Source: Halobaculum litoreum (GTDB lineage: Archaea; Halobacteriota; Halobacteria; Halobacteriales; Haloferacaceae). Taken from it: a stretch of DNA of 64,000 nucleotides. Location: the NCBI RefSeq assembly GCF_030127125.1, contig NZ_CP126156.1:62001-126000 (forward strand). Reading direction: 5' to 3'. The position numbers and the translations under genes were made by a program. The notes below the pieces were generated by a model, which searched no databases, was not told the DNA's origin, and worked only from the letters and a program-made list of their open reading frames with translations. How positions within the stretch are numbered: the stretch's first letter is position 1; each line of letters starts with the position of its first letter. Shown here piece by piece: positions 29,965 through 39,006 of the stretch.

Positions 29965-30600
29965 GTGGCCGACCCCACCGACACGCTCGTTCCGTTCGCG
30001 GCCGACCGCCCGAAGACGCGCCTCTCCGACGTGCTCTCGCCCGCCGAGCGGCGCGCGTTCGCGGACGCGATGCTCGACGACGTGCTCGCGGCCCTGTCGG
30101 CGGCCGGCTTCCGGCCGCGACTGTTGACCACCGAGCCGACCGACCGCGACGTGCCCGAGACCGTCGACGAACGGCCGCTGAGCGACGCGGTCAACGCCGC
30201 CGTCGCGGCACACGACCCGTCGCCCGCGGCGCCGCTGGCGGTCGTGATGGCCGACCTCGCGCTGGCGACGCCGCGGGCGCTCTCGCGGCTGCGCGCGCCG
30301 GGCGACGTGGTGCTCGCGGCGGGACTCGGCGGCGGGACGAACGCGCTGCTCACGCGCCGCCCCGAGTTCCGCGTGGACTACCACGGCGGCTCCTACCTCG
30401 ACCACCTGCGCGCGGCCCGCCGCGTCGACGCGAGCGTCCGCGAGGTTGACTCGCGGCTGCTGGCGACGGACGTCGACGAACGCGCCGACCTCGCGGAAGT
30501 GCTGTCGCACGGCGACGGCGCCGCGCGCGATTGGCTGGTCGACGCGGGCTTCGAGCTCGACACCGGCGACGGGCGGGTGTCGGTCGTGCGGGAGGGGTGA
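29965..30600 (+). CDS. cofC: 2-phospho-L-lactate guanylyltransferase CofC
   Basis: 211 residues, a MobA-like nucleotidyltransferase that activates 2-phospholactate (or phosphoenolpyruvate) with GTP in coenzyme F420 synthesis. Features: LVPFAADRPKTRLSDVLSPAERRAFADAML in the position of the G/K-R nucleotide loop (here A-A-D-R-P-K-T-R-L), VVMADLALATP, and FRVDYHGGSYLDHLRAA near the substrate site. The GTG at 29965 follows the previous stop by 21 nt, so it may belong to the cetZ1 transcript. cofG lies 1 kb downstream in the same orientation. Confidence 0.88.
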   Translation: MADPTDTLVPFAADRPKTRLSDVLSPAERRAFADAMLDDVLAALSAAGFRPRLLTTEPTDRDVPETVDERPLSDAVNAAVAAHDPSPAAPLAVVMADLALATPRALSRLRAPGDVVLAAGLGGGTNALLTRRPEFRVDYHGGSYLDHLRAARRVDASVREVDSRLLATDVDERADLAEVLSHGDGAARDWLVDAGFELDTGDGRVSVVREG

Positions 30601-30624
30601 CCGGTCGGGGCGGGGGTCGCGCGG

Positions 30625-31287
30625 CTACTCCACGTCGAGGCTCGTCACCATCGCCTTCGCCGCCGCGAGTTCGTCCTCGTTGACGCCGTGGCCCATCCCC
30701 TCGTAGATGCGCTCGTCGACCGCCGCGCCCAGCCCCTCCAGCACCTCGGTCGTCTCCTTCACGCGCTCCAGCGGGATGTGCGGGTCGACGTCCGAGCAGC
30801 CGAGGAACACGGGCGTCCCGTCGAGGTCGCCGTCGTAGTCGCGCGGGGTCCCCTCGGGGCCGATGAGCCCCCCGGAGAAGCCGACGAGCCCGCCGTAGCG
30901 GGCGGCGTTGCGCGCCAGCCACTCCGAGGAGAGACACGCCCCCTGCGAGAAGCCGAGCAGGAGGACGTTCTCACGGCCGACGGCGTCGGCGGCGGCGTCG
31001 ACCACGCTCCCGACGAACGCGAGCGCCGAGTCGAGGTGGGGCTGGTTCTTCGTCGGCTCCTCCATGAACGAGTAGGGGTACCACGTGTTGCGGGCGGCCG
31101 ACGGCGCGAGGTACGCGACGCCGTCGGTGCCGAACTCCCCGGCCATCCCGAGGATGCTGTGGGCGGTCGCGCCCCGGCCGTGGACCATCACGACCGCCGC
31201 GTTCGCGTCCGCCAGGTCCGCGCCCGCGTGGCGGACCGGCTGGCCGCCGTGGGGGCCCTCGACGCCCGTCGTGTCGATGTCAGTCAT
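30625..31287 (-). CDS. Alpha/beta hydrolase, phospholipase/carboxylesterase family
   Basis: 220 residues. Catalytic Ser in GFSQGACLS (about 112-120), VVMVHGRGATAHS near the N-terminus as oxyanion hole, CSDVDPHIPLERV containing the acid Asp and the His-Pro loop, and GMGHGVNEDEL with the catalytic His near the C-terminus. This is the YpfH/acyl-protein-thioesterase-like branch and is cytosolic. The natural substrate is unknown. It is antisense to, and between, cofC and cofG. The ATG at 31287 (MTDIDTTG) is preferred to the ATG 12 nt upstream by domain fit. Confidence 0.85.
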   Translation of the reverse strand: MTDIDTTGVEGPHGGQPVRHAGADLADANAAVVMVHGRGATAHSILGMAGEFGTDGVAYLAPSAARNTWYPYSFMEEPTKNQPHLDSALAFVGSVVDAAADAVGRENVLLLGFSQGACLSSEWLARNAARYGGLVGFSGGLIGPEGTPRDYDGDLDGTPVFLGCSDVDPHIPLERVKETTEVLEGLGAAVDERIYEGMGHGVNEDELAAAKAMVTSLDVE

Positions 31288-31547
31288 CGCTCGATGCACC
31301 TCCCGCCACGGGGGAAGCCGTTGTGGTGGCGGAACCCGATCCGGACGGGCCGTACGGTGTGGTCATCGTGTCCGACCGGCGGTCGCCGGCGCGGATAACC
31401 ACTCGCGGACGCCCGCGTCAGGCAGTGACGGCGGTGTTATCGGTTCCTCCACGCGGCACCGTCGTGGCCGTCGCCTCCCCCGCCCGCACCCGCCCCCGCT
31501 CCGCCGCGACCGACTCCCTTTTGCCCCTCCGTCGGCGATTCCACGGC

Positions 31548-32702
31548 GTGTTCCCGGGCGCCGAGGAGTACGGAGTCGACGTGACGGTCGCCGACACGGA
31601 CGTCGAGCGCCTGCTGTCGGTCGGCCCCGGCGACGTCGACGCCGCGCCCGAGTTGACGTTCGCCCGCAACGTGTTCGTCCCGCTGACGACCGCCTGCCGC
31701 TACACCTGCACGTACTGCACCTACTACGACGTGCCCGGCGAGGCGAGCCTCCTGTCGCCCGAGGAGGTGCGCGAGCGGTGTCGCGTCGGCGCCGACGCCG
31801 GCTGCACGGAGGCGCTGTTCACCTTCGGCGACAAGCCCGACGACCGCTACACCGCGATCCACGAGCAACTGGCCGACTGGGGGTACGACTCGATCGTCGA
31901 CTACCACGAGCGCGCCTGCGAGATCGCGCTGGAGGAGGGGCTGCTCCCCCACTCGAACCCCGGCGACCTCACCGAGGCGGAGTTCCGACGCCTGCGCGAC
32001 GTGAACGCCTCGATGGGCGTGATGCTGGAGACGACCGCCGACGTCGACGCCCACGCGGGGGGACGCCGGAAGACGCCCGGCCAGCGCCTCGCCACGATCC
32101 GGGCCGCCGGGGAGGCGCGCGTCCCGTTCACCACGGGCATCCTCGTCGGCATCGGCGAGGACTGGCGCGACCGCGCCGAGTCGCTGCTGGCGATCCGCGA
32201 CCTCCACGAGCGCTACGGCCACGTGCAGGAGGTGATCGTCCAGCCGGTCGTCCCCAACGAGCGCTCCGACTTCGACGCGCCCTCGTCGGCGACGATGCGC
32301 CGGGTGACGGCGATGGCCCGGGCCGCGCTCCCGGCGACGGTGTCGGTGCAGTCGCCGCCGAACCTCGCGCCCGTCAGCGACCTGCTCGACTGCGGCGTCG
32401 ACGATCTGGGCGGCGTCTCGCCGGTGACGGACGACTACATCAACCCCGACTACGCGTGGCCCGCGCTCGACGAACTCCGGGCGATCGCCGACGCCGGCGG
32501 CGTCCCGCTCGCCGAGCGCCTGCCGACCCACGAGCGCTACCTCCCCGCCGCGTACCGCCGGACGGGGTCCGCCGACGGTCGCCGCGAACCGGCCGCCGGG
32601 GAGTGGCTCCACGGCCGGATCCCGGCCGCCCTCGCCGGCGACGACGTCCACGCCGAGCGCTTCCGCGGGGTCGCCCGTCGCGACGGGCCCCTGTCGGTGT
32701 GA
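31548..32702 (+). CDS. cofG: 7,8-didemethyl-8-hydroxy-5-deazariboflavin synthase subunit CofG
   Basis: 384 residues from a GTG at 31548. It is a radical SAM enzyme with cluster motif CRYTCTYC (C-x3-C-x2-C, about 49-56). With CofH it builds the deazaflavin ring of F420. FTFGDKPDDRY, HSNPGDLT, LGGVSPVTDDYINPDYAWP and the usual CofG C-terminus are present. The frame is open much further upstream without an ATG. I chose VFPGAEEYGVDV because homologues start close to it, with a CCTTTTGC box about 30 nt before. cofH is not in the window. Confidence 0.9.
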   Translation: MFPGAEEYGVDVTVADTDVERLLSVGPGDVDAAPELTFARNVFVPLTTACRYTCTYCTYYDVPGEASLLSPEEVRERCRVGADAGCTEALFTFGDKPDDRYTAIHEQLADWGYDSIVDYHERACEIALEEGLLPHSNPGDLTEAEFRRLRDVNASMGVMLETTADVDAHAGGRRKTPGQRLATIRAAGEARVPFTTGILVGIGEDWRDRAESLLAIRDLHERYGHVQEVIVQPVVPNERSDFDAPSSATMRRVTAMARAALPATVSVQSPPNLAPVSDLLDCGVDDLGGVSPVTDDYINPDYAWPALDELRAIADAGGVPLAERLPTHERYLPAAYRRTGSADGRREPAAGEWLHGRIPAALAGDDVHAERFRGVARRDGPLSV

Positions 32703-32778
32703 ACGGCCGCCTCCGGGCCGAACAAGCGTTCAAGCGGCCGGCAAGTTCTTTGGCGCCACTACCCAACCGCCGTGCGAC

Positions 32779-33684
32779 ATGGATCCTGTCGTGGTGCAGA
32801 CGACGGTCGCCGGGTTACAGGAGACGTTGAGCGGCTACGTCACGAACGTGATCGGCTTCGTCGCCGGCTTCGTCCTGACGTACCTGATCGGGAAGTACGC
32901 CGTGGTGCCGCTGGTCCGGCGCGTGCTGGAGCGGCGGGGCTTCGACCGCACCGTGTTGAGCCTCGTGGACAGCGTGATGGGCGCGCTCGTCGTCGTCCTC
33001 GCGATCTCCATCGGCTTCATGGCCGCCGGTTTCCCCCGGTTCCTCACCGCCGCGGCGACGCTCGGCGGCGCGCTCGCGCTGGCGATCGGGTTCGCCGCGC
33101 AGGACCTCATCGGCAACTTCGTCGCGGGCATCTTCATCATCAAGGACAAGCCGTTCGAGGTCGGCGACTGGATCGAGTGGAACGGCAACAGCGGCCGCGT
33201 CGAGGACATCGACCTGCGGGTCTCGCGCGTCCGCACCTTCGACAACGAGCGGATCACCGTCCCGAACGGGGAGCTGGCGAACAACGCCATCACCAACCCG
33301 GTCGCGTACGACACGCTGCGCCAGAAGTTCGTCTTCGGCATCGGCTACGACGACGACATCGACCACGCCACCGACGCGATCGTCGAGGAGGCCGAGCGGG
33401 TCGACGGCATCCTCGACGACCCCGCGCCCTCGGTGCGCGTCACCGAACTGGGCGACTCGGCGGTCGGCCTCCAGAGCCGCTTTTGGATCGACCAGCCCGA
33501 CCGCGCGGACTTCGTGCGTACCCGCTCGCAGTACGTGCAGGCCGTGAAGGAGCGCTTCGACGAGGAGGGGATCGACATGCCGTACGTCCACCGTCAGCTC
33601 ACCGGCGAGGTGGAGGTGCTGGAGTCGGTCGCCGACCAGTCCGTCACGGCCGACGGCGGCAGCGACGCCGCGCCCGGCGAGTGA
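32779..33684 (+). CDS. mscS: Small-conductance mechanosensitive channel (MscS family)
   Basis: 301 residues. Three N-terminal membrane helices end in the pore helix TLGGALALAIGFAAQDLIGNF, the Gly/Ala-packed MscS TM3. The cytoplasmic beta domain follows (FEVGDWIEW, RVRTFDNERITVPNGELANNAI) and the alpha/beta vestibule (TDAIVEEAERVDGIL). It relieves turgor on hypo-osmotic shock, a major stress for a halophile. It is a single gene, with a T-rich box (AAGTTCTTTGG) about 35 nt before the ATG. The tail ends in an acidic low-complexity stretch. Confidence 0.93.
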   Translation: MDPVVVQTTVAGLQETLSGYVTNVIGFVAGFVLTYLIGKYAVVPLVRRVLERRGFDRTVLSLVDSVMGALVVVLAISIGFMAAGFPRFLTAAATLGGALALAIGFAAQDLIGNFVAGIFIIKDKPFEVGDWIEWNGNSGRVEDIDLRVSRVRTFDNERITVPNGELANNAITNPVAYDTLRQKFVFGIGYDDDIDHATDAIVEEAERVDGILDDPAPSVRVTELGDSAVGLQSRFWIDQPDRADFVRTRSQYVQAVKERFDEEGIDMPYVHRQLTGEVEVLESVADQSVTADGGSDAAPGE

Positions 33685-33689
33685 AAGGC

Positions 33690-33722
33690 CGGTGACCGAT
33701 CGGTGACCGGCCGGTGACCGGC
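33690..33722. repeat. Three 11-bp direct repeats after mscS
   Basis: CGGTGACCGAT, CGGTGACCGGC and CGGTGACCGGC in tandem, starting 6 nt past the mscS stop. Each unit holds the inverted pair CGGT/ACCG, so hairpins can form. It may be a terminator or binding array, but there is no other evidence. Confidence 0.6.
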
Positions 33723-33817
33723 CGGCAGCGACCCGGGCGCCTCCCGGTCGTGCGGCCCCCGCCGCCCCCCGGGTCCCGTCAAAAGACACATACCCCAGCG
33801 CGGTTACTGGGCCGGTA

Positions 33818-34750
33818 GTGACCCTCCGTTCGCGCGTTCGGACGCTCGTCGACGCCGCCTACGAGCGCGTGCTGCGGCGGGAGGTCGGCGACGGTCCGGA
33901 CCACGTCGCGATCATCCAGGACGGCAACCGCCGGTACGCCCGCCGCCGCGGCGGCGACGCGCCCGACGGCCACCGCGCCGGCGCCGACACGACCGAGCGC
34001 GTCCTCGACTGGTGTGCGGACCTGGGCGTCGAGGAGCTGACGCTGTACGCGTTCTCGACGGAGAACTTCGACCGCCCGCCCGAGGAGTTGGAGCCGCTGT
34101 TCGACCTGCTGGAGGCGAAGCTCCGGGAGTTCGCCGACGCCGACCGCGTCCACGAGCAGGGCGTCTGTATCCGCGCGCTCGGCGACGTCGACCGCCTGCC
34201 CGAACGCGTGCGCGAGGCGGTCGCGTACGCCGAGGAGCGCACCGCCGACTACGACGGGTTCACGCTCAACATCGCGCTGGCGTACGGCGGCCGCAACGAA
34301 CTGCTCGGGGCGGTGCGGGCGGTCGCGCGCGACGTGGCCGACGGCGACCTCGCCGTCGACGACGTGGGCGTCGCCGAGGTGGAGTCGCGGCTGTACCGCC
34401 GCCCGGTGCGCGACGTGGACCTCATCATCCGCACCGGCGGCGACGAGCGCACCTCGAACTTCCTCCCGTGGCACGCCAACGGCAACGAGGCGGCGGCGTA
34501 CTTCTGTTCGCCGTACTGGCCGGAGTTCTCGAAGGTGGACTTCCTGCGGTCGATCCGCACGTACGAGGCGCGCGAGGAGTCGTGGCGCCGGGCGCGCGCG
34601 AAGCGGGCGGCCGCGCTGGTGCGGTCGCTGGCGGCCGTCGAGTTCGACGAGGCGCGGGCGGTCGCCGCCCGCCTTCGCGAGCGGCTTCCGGTCGAGACCA
34701 GCGGGGCGGAGTTGGACGAGGCGCTCGCCGAGGGGCGGTCGACCGACTGA
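33818..34750 (+). CDS. uppS: Catalytic-type cis-prenyltransferase (polyprenyl diphosphate synthase)
   Basis: 310 residues, starting at GTG 33818. It condenses IPP in cis onto an allylic diphosphate to make the polyprenol carrier lipid. HVAIIQDGNRRYARRR (29-44) carries the catalytic Asp35 and Asn37. LTLYAFSTENFDRP is the second conserved block, and DLIIRTGGDERTSNFLPWHA is region IV-V. The usual ELYF segment is replaced by AAYFCSPYWPEF. The C-terminus (SWRRARAKRAAALV onward) lacks the RXG motif of single-subunit UppS. A second homologue with the opposite gaps lies 360 nt away, suggesting a heteromeric enzyme. Confidence 0.92.
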   Translation: MTLRSRVRTLVDAAYERVLRREVGDGPDHVAIIQDGNRRYARRRGGDAPDGHRAGADTTERVLDWCADLGVEELTLYAFSTENFDRPPEELEPLFDLLEAKLREFADADRVHEQGVCIRALGDVDRLPERVREAVAYAEERTADYDGFTLNIALAYGGRNELLGAVRAVARDVADGDLAVDDVGVAEVESRLYRRPVRDVDLIIRTGGDERTSNFLPWHANGNEAAAYFCSPYWPEFSKVDFLRSIRTYEAREESWRRARAKRAAALVRSLAAVEFDEARAVAARLRERLPVETSGAELDEALAEGRSTD

Positions 34751-34886
34751 CTACGTCAGCAGCCGCGCCACGAACCGCCGGACGCCCGGCGCCGACGCGG
34801 CGGCGACGGGGGCGACGGCGGCGAGCAGGAGTCACGGACGCAGACGAACGGTGAGCGGCCGGGTCGGTGTCGGCGAGCGCCCGCCG

Positions 34887-35051
34887 TCACCGCTGCCTCG
34901 CGGCGGCGTAGCCGACGAGGAACGTCCCGGCGACCGCGAGGAGGCCCGACAGCAGCGGGCCGGCGTCGGCCGTCGACGCGTGTTGGAAGACGACGACGCT
35001 CAGGAGGGTCAGTTGGACGCCGACCGCGGCGACGGCGGTGGAGTGCTCCAT
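34887..35051 (-). CDS. 54-residue membrane microprotein
   Basis: It starts MEHSTAVAAVGVQLTLL at the ATG 35051 and ends VGYAAARQR at a TGA. Two hydrophobic helices (about 8-24 and 32-48) are separated by HASTADAGP. GC3 bias is strong in this frame. It lies between the two cis-prenyltransferase genes on the minus strand, 60 nt downstream of the NgBR-like gene, and may be co-transcribed with it. The family is not recognised. Confidence 0.6.
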   Translation of the reverse strand: MEHSTAVAAVGVQLTLLSVVVFQHASTADAGPLLSGLLAVAGTFLVGYAAARQR

Positions 35052-35111
35052 ACCCTTCGGGACGAGCGCGGGAGGAAGTATCGTCCGGTCGCGTCGACGG
35101 GTGCCCGCCGC

Positions 35112-35734
35112 TCACCGGCCGAACCGGCGCTGCCGGTTCTGGTAGTCGAGCACCGCCCGGAGGTAGTCGCGCTTGCGGAAGTCGCGCCAGTTCACGTCGG
35201 TGAAGTACAGCTCCCGAGTAGACGGACTGCCAGATGAGGAAGTCCGAGAGGCGTTCGGCGCCGGTCTTGATCACGAGATCCGGCTCCTCGGGGAACACGA
35301 GGCGCTCCTCGATGTCCGCCTCCGCGACGGCGTCGGGGTCGAGGTCGCCGGCTTCGACGGCCGCCGCGATGTCGCGGACGGCGGCGGCGAACTCCCGCTT
35401 CCCGCCGAGGCCGATGTTCACCCGGATGGGGGCGTCGGCGCGGGCGGTGTCGTCGGGCGTGCGCACGGCGACGTCGCGGGGGGACGTCGAGGTCCGCGAG
35501 TTCGCGCGCCAGCGTGTCGACGACCGCCTCGTCGAGCACGGAGACGGAGACGGTGACGCGCTCGGCGCCGAACTCGAACGCCCACCCGAGGAACGCCGCC
35601 AGCGTGTCGTAGGCGCCCTGTTCGAGCAGGTCGCGCTCGGTGATGACGAGCGCGACGTGGGCCGGCGGCTCCCCCTCGTTGCGGCGGTGCCGGAGGCCGA
35701 GGTACGCGTCGTACAGTCCCACGGTCGCTCGCAC
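35112..35734 (-). CDS. Non-catalytic, NgBR-like cis-prenyltransferase homologue (two frame breaks)
   Basis: About 206 residues when corrected. The catalytic Asp-Gly-Asn block is gone: the aligned segment reads HVALVITERDLLEQG. The C-terminal half is well conserved: PIRVNIGLGGKREF, DLVIKTGAERLSDFLIWQ, ELYFTDVNWRDFRKRDYL and a terminal QRRFGR with the RXG motif. That pattern matches eukaryotic NgBR/Nus1, the partner of DHDDS. One extra G/C is present at 35478-35483 and one at 35213-35215; removing both gives an unbroken frame. The start is a GTG at 35734, divergent from the DUF92 gene. I infer that it pairs with the protein encoded at 33818-34750. Confidence 0.75.
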
Positions 35735-35887
35735 GTCCACCCCCGGCGGCCGAAAGCTTTCCCCTCCGCTCCCTCCGGTCCGCTCCTTCCGCGCCCTCCG
35801 CACCGCCCCCGACCGGGCCGCGGCGGCCGCGCGGCCGCCTGTGGTCGTCCCGAGACGGTTAAGTGTGCGTCGGGGAAACCACCGCCC

Positions 35888-37355
35888 GTGAGACACCGAC
35901 TCCGGCGCGCGGGGGTTCGCCGTCGTCGCCTCCGCGGTGCTGGCCGCGCCCGCGCTGGGGCCGGCCGCCGCCGCCCCGTTCGCCGCCGTCGCGGTGCTGG
36001 CCGCGTTCGTCGTCGACGAGGGTCGGTTCTTCGAGCTGTTCGCCCGGCCGGGCGACTACGAGGACCGCCGCCTCAACGGCCTCGCGGGGTTCGCGCTCGC
36101 GGCGACGGCGCTGGGCGTGTTGACCGCGCTCCCGCAGGCGCCGATGCCGACGACCGTGTACGCCGCCAGCGTGCTCGCGCTGGCGTACGGCGTCCTCGGG
36201 CGCGAGTTCGTCCGCGAGTCGACGAGCGACGAGTTCGCGACCTCCACCGCGTTCGCGGTGACGGCGTTCGCCGCCGCGACCGTCGGGCAGGTCGCCGTCG
36301 CGGTCGCCGCCGACGCCTTCGCCGTCGCCGCCGTCCCCGAGTACGTGTTCCTCGCGGCCACCGCGGCGCTCGTGGCCGCGCTCCTCCGGTCGGTGCTGTT
36401 CCCCCGCGACGACCCGCTGGTGATGGTGTCGGTGGGGTTCCTGCTGTGGCTGCTGTCGGCGCTCGTGGCCGCCGGCGGCGTGGCGCCGACGCCGACGCTC
36501 GTGGCCGCCGGCCTCGCCGTCACCGTCGGCCTCGGCATCGTCTCGTACGTGCTGGAGACCGCGTCCGTCTCCGGGATGCTCACGGGCGTCCTGCTGGGGT
36601 TCACGACGGTCGTGCTCGGCGGCGTCGGCTGGTTCGCCGTGCTGATCTCCTTCTTCGCCATCGGCGGGCTCGCCGCGAAGTTCCGCTTCGCGGAGAAGGA
36701 CGCCCGCGGCGTCGCCGAGGGGAACGACGGCGCCCGGGGCGCGGGCAACGTCCTCGGCAACTCCGGGGTCGCGCTGGTGGCGGTGCTCGGGTACGCGGCC
36801 GCCCGCGCGGCCGTCCCCGACACGCCGGTGCCCGCCGTCCTCGCGTTCGCGTTCGCGGGGTCGGTCGCGACCGCGATGGCCGACACGCTCTCCTCGGAGT
36901 TCGGGGGCCTGTTCGACTCGCCGCGGCTCGTCACGACGCTGCGACGGGTCGACCCGGGCACAGACGGCGCGGTCACGTGGCAGGGCGAGGTCGCGGGCGT
37001 CGCCGGCGCGGCGCTGGTCGCCGCCATCGCCGCGCTCGCGATGCCGCTCGGCGCGGGCGTCGGCCTCGCGCCGGCCGTCGTCGCCGGCTACCAGGGCGGC
37101 GGGGTGGCCCCCGTCGTCGTCGCCGTCGCCGGCGCGGGGGTCGTCGGTATGACCGTCGACAGCGTGCTCGGCGCGACCGTCGAGGGCGACGACCTGGGGA
37201 ACCAGGCGGTGAACACGCTGGCGACGCTGTCGGGCGCGCTCGCGGGCGTCCTGCTCGCGGTGCTCCTCGGCGCGGCGCCGCTCCCGACGCCGGCGGCGCT
37301 CGCGACGGTCGTCGACGCGCTCGCGGCCGCCGCCGGCGTCGCGACGGTCGCGTGA
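35888..37355 (+). CDS. DUF92 multi-pass membrane protein (VTE6-like; one frame break)
   Basis: About 488 residues with roughly a dozen membrane helices. The DUF92 signature is present: GLAAKFRFAEKDARGVAEGN, then GARGAGNVLGNSGVA, AFAGSVATAMADTLSSEFGG and DDLGNQAVNTL. In plants the DUF92 protein VTE6 is a phytyl-phosphate kinase, so a prenyl-phosphate kinase or cytidylyltransferase-like role fits the neighbouring cis-prenyltransferases. The start is a GTG at 35888 (VRHRLRRAGFAVVAS) once one extra G in the run 35911-35915 is removed. The stop overlaps the GNAT start (GTGA). Confidence 0.85.
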
Positions 37356-37809
37356 CCGTCCGTCGGGGCCGGCCGGCGGACGAACCCGCGCTGCGCCGCC
37401 TCCAGACCCACCTCCGCGAGCCGAGCCCCTCGCTGCTGTCGCACGGCCTCCGCACGGGCGGGGTCCTCGTCGACGCGGCGACGCCGGCGGCCGACACGAC
37501 CGGGGGAACCGGGGGCGGCGACCCCGCCGGCTACCTCCTCGCGGTCGCCGGCGACGGGCTCCACGTCGCGGAGCCGTCGTCCGCCCGGCCCGCCGGCGCG
37601 AGGGTCGGGCGTCGGCGCTGCTCTCGCGGCTGCTCGCGGACGCCACGGGGCCGGTGACCCTCCTCGTCGCCGTCGACAACGGGCCGGCGCGACGGCTGTA
37701 CGACTCGCTGGGGTTCGAGCGGGTCGAGCGTCGGCCGGCGTTCTACGACGACGGGACCGACGCGCTGTTGCTCGTCGGCGACCCCGCTCAGGCGGCCGAC
37801 GACCGGTAG
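37352..37809 (+). CDS. GNAT family N-acetyltransferase (one frame break)
   Basis: About 152 residues when corrected. The GTG at 37352 overlaps the DUF92 stop. Restoring one base after 37573 gives HVAELVVRPARRREGRASAL, the RRxGxA acetyl-CoA loop of GNAT enzymes. NGPARRLYDSLGFERVERRP is the second family motif. It transfers an acetyl group from acetyl-CoA to an amine, perhaps a protein N-terminus or small molecule. Coupling to DUF92 suggests one transcript. It converges with the TVP38 gene, with a 22-nt 3' overlap. Confidence 0.78.
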
Positions 37810-38467
37810 TGGCGGTACGCCGGCCCCGCGAGGAGGAGCAGGCCCGCGAGCCCCGCCGCCGCGACGAGCCACGGGTCGAACACGCTCGCGAGGCCGTCGG
37901 TCGCGATCCGGCCGGCCGAGGCGCCGGCCACGGTGCCGGCGACGGCCCACGGGAGTTCGCCGACGGCGCTGCCGACGACGAACGGCACCGTCCGGACGCC
38001 GGCGAGCCCGGCGGCGACGGAGACGGCGTCGGACGGGAGCGGGAGCAGTCGGGAGGCGGCGATGGAGCGCGTCCCCCAGCGACGGAGACGGCCCGCTCGC
38101 TCGCGCCGACGAGCCGTCCGAGCGCGTCGCTCGCGCGGCCCCCGCCCGCCGCGAACGCGAGACTGCCGTCGTCGGCGCGGCCGCGGCGCGCGAGGAGGTA
38201 CGGCGGCACCGACGTACACACCATCAGCGCGAGCGACAGCGGCGCCGCCGCCAGCCCGAACCCGTAGCCGGCGACGACGGCCACGAGCGTCACCGGCCAC
38301 GCGAGGAACGGCCGGACGACCGCGATGGCGACGAGCACCGCGAGCAGGCGCACGGGGTCGGCCGCGACCCACGCGAGCCGCTCGAGCACCGCCGCCGGCG
38401 ACGTGAGGAGGGCGGCGACGAGGACGGCGGCGACCGCGAGCCCGCCGGCGAGGACGCGACGCTTCAC
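37788..38467 (-). CDS. TVP38/TMEM64 (DedA-like) membrane protein (one frame break)
   Basis: About 226 residues when corrected, with five or six membrane helices. Family features: VRPFLAWPVTLVAVVAGYGFG in the first half, and SRLLPLPSDAVSVAAGLAG followed by VVGSAVGELPWA in the second, the re-entrant motifs of the SNARE-associated/VTT domain. VTT proteins scramble or transport lipids, including polyprenyl phosphate carriers. That is notable beside prenyltransferase and DUF92 genes. One base is missing near 38078-38081, before WGTRSIAASRL. It ends with HYRSSAA, overlapping the convergent GNAT gene. Confidence 0.78.
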
Positions 38468-38585
38468 GTCGGTGATGGGTTCGTCGGCCGAATAAGCGGC
38501 GCGATCCCGGCGGCGAACGCCGGTCGCGGGCGTGCTGCCCGGGTCTCGGGAGGCTTAAGCGCCGCCGCGGGCAACCCCCGGCGAC

Positions 38586-38975
38586 GTGTCCCCGGACGAC
38601 GACGCGCCGATGCGGCCCCGCGAGGAGACGGTCGCGCTCGGCGTCGAACTGCTCGCCCACCTGGAGGACGAGGAGCTGCCGCTGCCGGAGCTGCTCGACC
38701 GGCTGGAGACGGTGACGACGAGCCCGGCCGTCACCCGCGAGGTGCTGGAGGAGGCCGAACGGCGCGGCGTCATCGAGCGCGAGGACGCCGTCGTGCGCGT
38801 CCACGGCTCCGGGGTCGTCCGGTTCGACTCGCAGGTCGTCGCCCGCGAGGGCGACTTCTCGTGCCGGCGCTGTGGCGCGGGGATCACCACGGGCCACTTC
38901 GTGAAGCTCGACGCGGGCGAGTTGGGGCCGTTCGGCTCGTCGTGTATCCGGAAAGTGACGGGCCGCGAGGAGTGA
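38586..38975 (+). CDS. Winged-helix plus zinc-finger small protein (DUF5830-like)
   Basis: 129 residues starting at GTG 38586. Residues 12-75 form a MarR-like winged helix (ELPLPELLDRLETVTTSPAV, REVLEEAERRGVIERED). The C-terminus holds CRRCGAGITTGHF and GPFGSSC, four possible zinc ligands (Cys, Cys, His, Cys). It probably binds DNA or RNA with a structural metal. I connect it to haloarchaeal DUF5830 from memory. It is convergent with the gene at 39007, with a 31-nt gap. Confidence 0.75.
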   Translation: MSPDDDAPMRPREETVALGVELLAHLEDEELPLPELLDRLETVTTSPAVTREVLEEAERRGVIEREDAVVRVHGSGVVRFDSQVVAREGDFSCRRCGAGITTGHFVKLDAGELGPFGSSCIRKVTGREE

Positions 38976-39006
38976 GCCGCGGCCGACCGCCCGAGCGCCC
39001 CCGGCG

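Noticed and set aside
34751-34850. Short frame LLLAAVAPVAAASAPGVRRF after uppS on the minus strand
   Set aside because: A stop codon directly precedes it in frame and there is no start. It could be rescued only by assuming another base error, so it is not called.
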